Shown here piece after piece: positions 62,969-64,000 of a stretch of DNA of 64,000 bases. This DNA is from Blastococcus fimeti (GTDB lineage: Bacteria > Actinomycetota > Actinomycetes > Mycobacteriales > Geodermatophilaceae), in the NCBI GenBank assembly GCA_900102115.1, contig FNAW01000003.1, positions 186,001 to 250,000 of the forward strand, in the 5' to 3' direction. The notes below the pieces were generated by a model, which saw nothing but the letters and a program-made list of their open reading frames with translations, had not been told where the DNA came from and searched no databases. A program made the translations under genes and the position numbers. Numbering within the stretch: the stretch's first letter is position 1; every line of letters starts with the position of its first letter.

Positions 62969-64000
62969 TCCTCCTCCGCCTCGGTCCGCCCGGCGCCGGC
63001 GCCCGCCAGCTGCCGGTGCTCGGCCAGCGCCTCCTTCTCCTCCGCGGTCGGGAAGAAGCCGGCCGGCTCCACCAGCCGCGACGGCGTGGGCGGCTCCTCC
63101 GTGGTCGGCAACTGGCCGGCACGGACGGCGCGCGCGATCACGACGACCGCGTTGACCACCACGACGAGCACCAGCACTGCGAAGAGCGCCTGCAGGACGC
63201 CGTTGAGGGTGGAGTTGAAGACGACCTGGTCCATCTCCGACATGTCGGTCGCGGGCGCGAGCACCTCCCCGGCATCCCGGGCGTCGGCGTACACCTGCCG
63301 CTGCTCGAAGTAGCCCACGCGCGGGTCGGAGGAGAACACCTTCTGGTAGCTCGCCGTCATCGTCACGACGAGATCCCAGACGAGGGGGATCCCGGTCACC
63401 CACGCGTAGCGCAGCTTGCCGTGCTTGATCAGCAGCACCGTGACCAGCGTCAGCGCGATCGCCGCGAGCAGCTGGTTGGCGATGCCGAACAGCGGGAAGA
63501 GCTGGTTGACCCCGCCCAGCGGATCGGTCACGCCGATGTAGAGCACCGATCCCCACAGCCCGACGACGACGGCGCTGGCGATGATGTTGCCCGGCCGCCA
63601 CGACAGGTCGCCGAACTTTCTCCAGACGTTGCCGACGGTGTCCTGCAGCATGAACCGGCCCACGCGGGTGCCGGCGTCGACGGCGGTGAGGATGAACAGC
63701 GCCTCGAACATGATCGCGAAGTGGTACCAGAACGCCTGGCCACCGCCACCGAACGCGTCGCTGAAGATCTGCGAGATGCCGACGGCGAGCGTCGGGGCGC
63801 CACCGGTGCGGGAGATGAGCGTGTCCTCCTGGACCGCGGCCGCCGCCGCGCCCAACGTTTGCGCTGTGGTGTCGAAGCCGAGGCCGTTGACGAACGTGGC
63901 GGCGGCCTCCGCCGTGCCCCCGGTCGCCCCGGCCGGGCTGTTCATCGCGAAGTAGAGGCCCTGGTCGATGACGCAGGCGGCGATGAGCGCGCTGATGGCG
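62965..64000 (-). CDS. cstA: Carbon starvation protein CstA (5' part outside window)
   Basis: The C-terminal 345 or so residues are present, open to the window edge (reading ...ALIAACVIDQGLYFAMNSPAG). CstA/BtsT family members are multi-helix peptide or pyruvate transporters. Visible segments are WYHFAIMFEALFILTAVDAGTRVGRFMLQD in parts and GGVNQLFPLFGIANQLLAAI, both typical. An acidic C-terminus ends in TEAEEE. Forms an operon with ybdD. Confidence 0.95.
   Translation of the reverse strand, partial: AISALIAACVIDQGLYFAMNSPAGATGGTAEAAATFVNGLGFDTTAQTLGAAAAAVQEDTLISRTGGAPTLAVGISQIFSDAFGGGGQAFWYHFAIMFEALFILTAVDAGTRVGRFMLQDTVGNVWRKFGDLSWRPGNIIASAVVVGLWGSVLYIGVTDPLGGVNQLFPLFGIANQLLAAIALTLVTVLLIKHGKLRYAWVTGIPLVWDLVVTMTASYQKVFSSDPRVGYFEQRQVYADARDAGEVLAPATDMSEMDQVVFNSTLNGVLQALFAVLVLVVVVNAVVVIARAVRAGQLPTTEEPPTPSRLVEPAGFFPTAEEKEALAEHRQLAGAGAGRTEAEEE

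Overview
High-GC actinobacterial chromosome segment. Gene order (clpP1P2-clpX, folC-ndk, rne-rplU-rpmA-obgE-proB ... proA ... nadD-rsfS, comEA-comEC-holA-rpsT, lepA, hemW-hrcA-dnaJ-rsmE), GTG-rich starts, 1-4 bp stop/start overlaps and an amber-type tRNA-Sec together suggest the family Geodermatophilaceae (Blastococcus, Geodermatophilus, Modestobacter or a relative). The family call is inference. Nothing looks like a prophage, IS element or CRISPR array; this is mostly core chromosome with a few specialised insertions.

Layout. 1-3.7 kb: Clp protease genes and a lone DUF559 nuclease-like gene. 3.7-9.3 kb: valS (an archaeal-like type 2 enzyme), folC, ndk and a small XRE/membrane-protein pair. 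9.4-19 kb: a B12-binding radical SAM/DUF2344 pair, the RNase E/G gene with a long A/C-rich leader, L21, L27, obgE and proB. 19-25.8 kb: a zinc-limitation island placed between proB and proA. It holds def, zinc-free paralogues of S18, L33, L28, L31 and L32, a COG0523 GTPase-like protein, zur and znuABC. Its S14 gene is reduced to a 20-codon remnant that joins the two ends of S14. 25.8-41.4 kb: proA, MoxR/VWA, nadD-rsfS, DegV, the DNA-uptake genes comEA/comEC, holA, rpsT, lepA and a MOSC protein.

41.4-48 kb: a Clp-N/HTH pair under a near-ideal leaderless promoter with palindromes over both hexamers, facing a guanidine-III riboswitch and an SMR (Gdx-type) guanidinium exporter; then a quinone-oxidoreductase-like gene and an Ugp-like ABC importer. 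48-54 kb: a complete selenocysteine locus: selD, tRNA-Sec, selA and selB. The tRNA-Sec has anticodon CUA, so Sec should be inserted at UAG rather than UGA. Seven genes here, selB included, still end in UAG, so amber must be decoded by context. 54-64 kb: TetR, MarR (operator around the -10 of a divergent mycothiol-dependent enzyme gene), an enoyl-CoA hydratase, hemW, a TraR/DksA protein, CIRCE-hrcA-dnaJ, rsmE, and ybdD with the 3' part of cstA at the window edge.

A recurrent regulatory theme is a TAnnnT -10 hexamer placed 6-9 bases before the start codon, which points to widespread leaderless transcription. Starts were chosen from family alignment, ribosome binding sites and this pattern.
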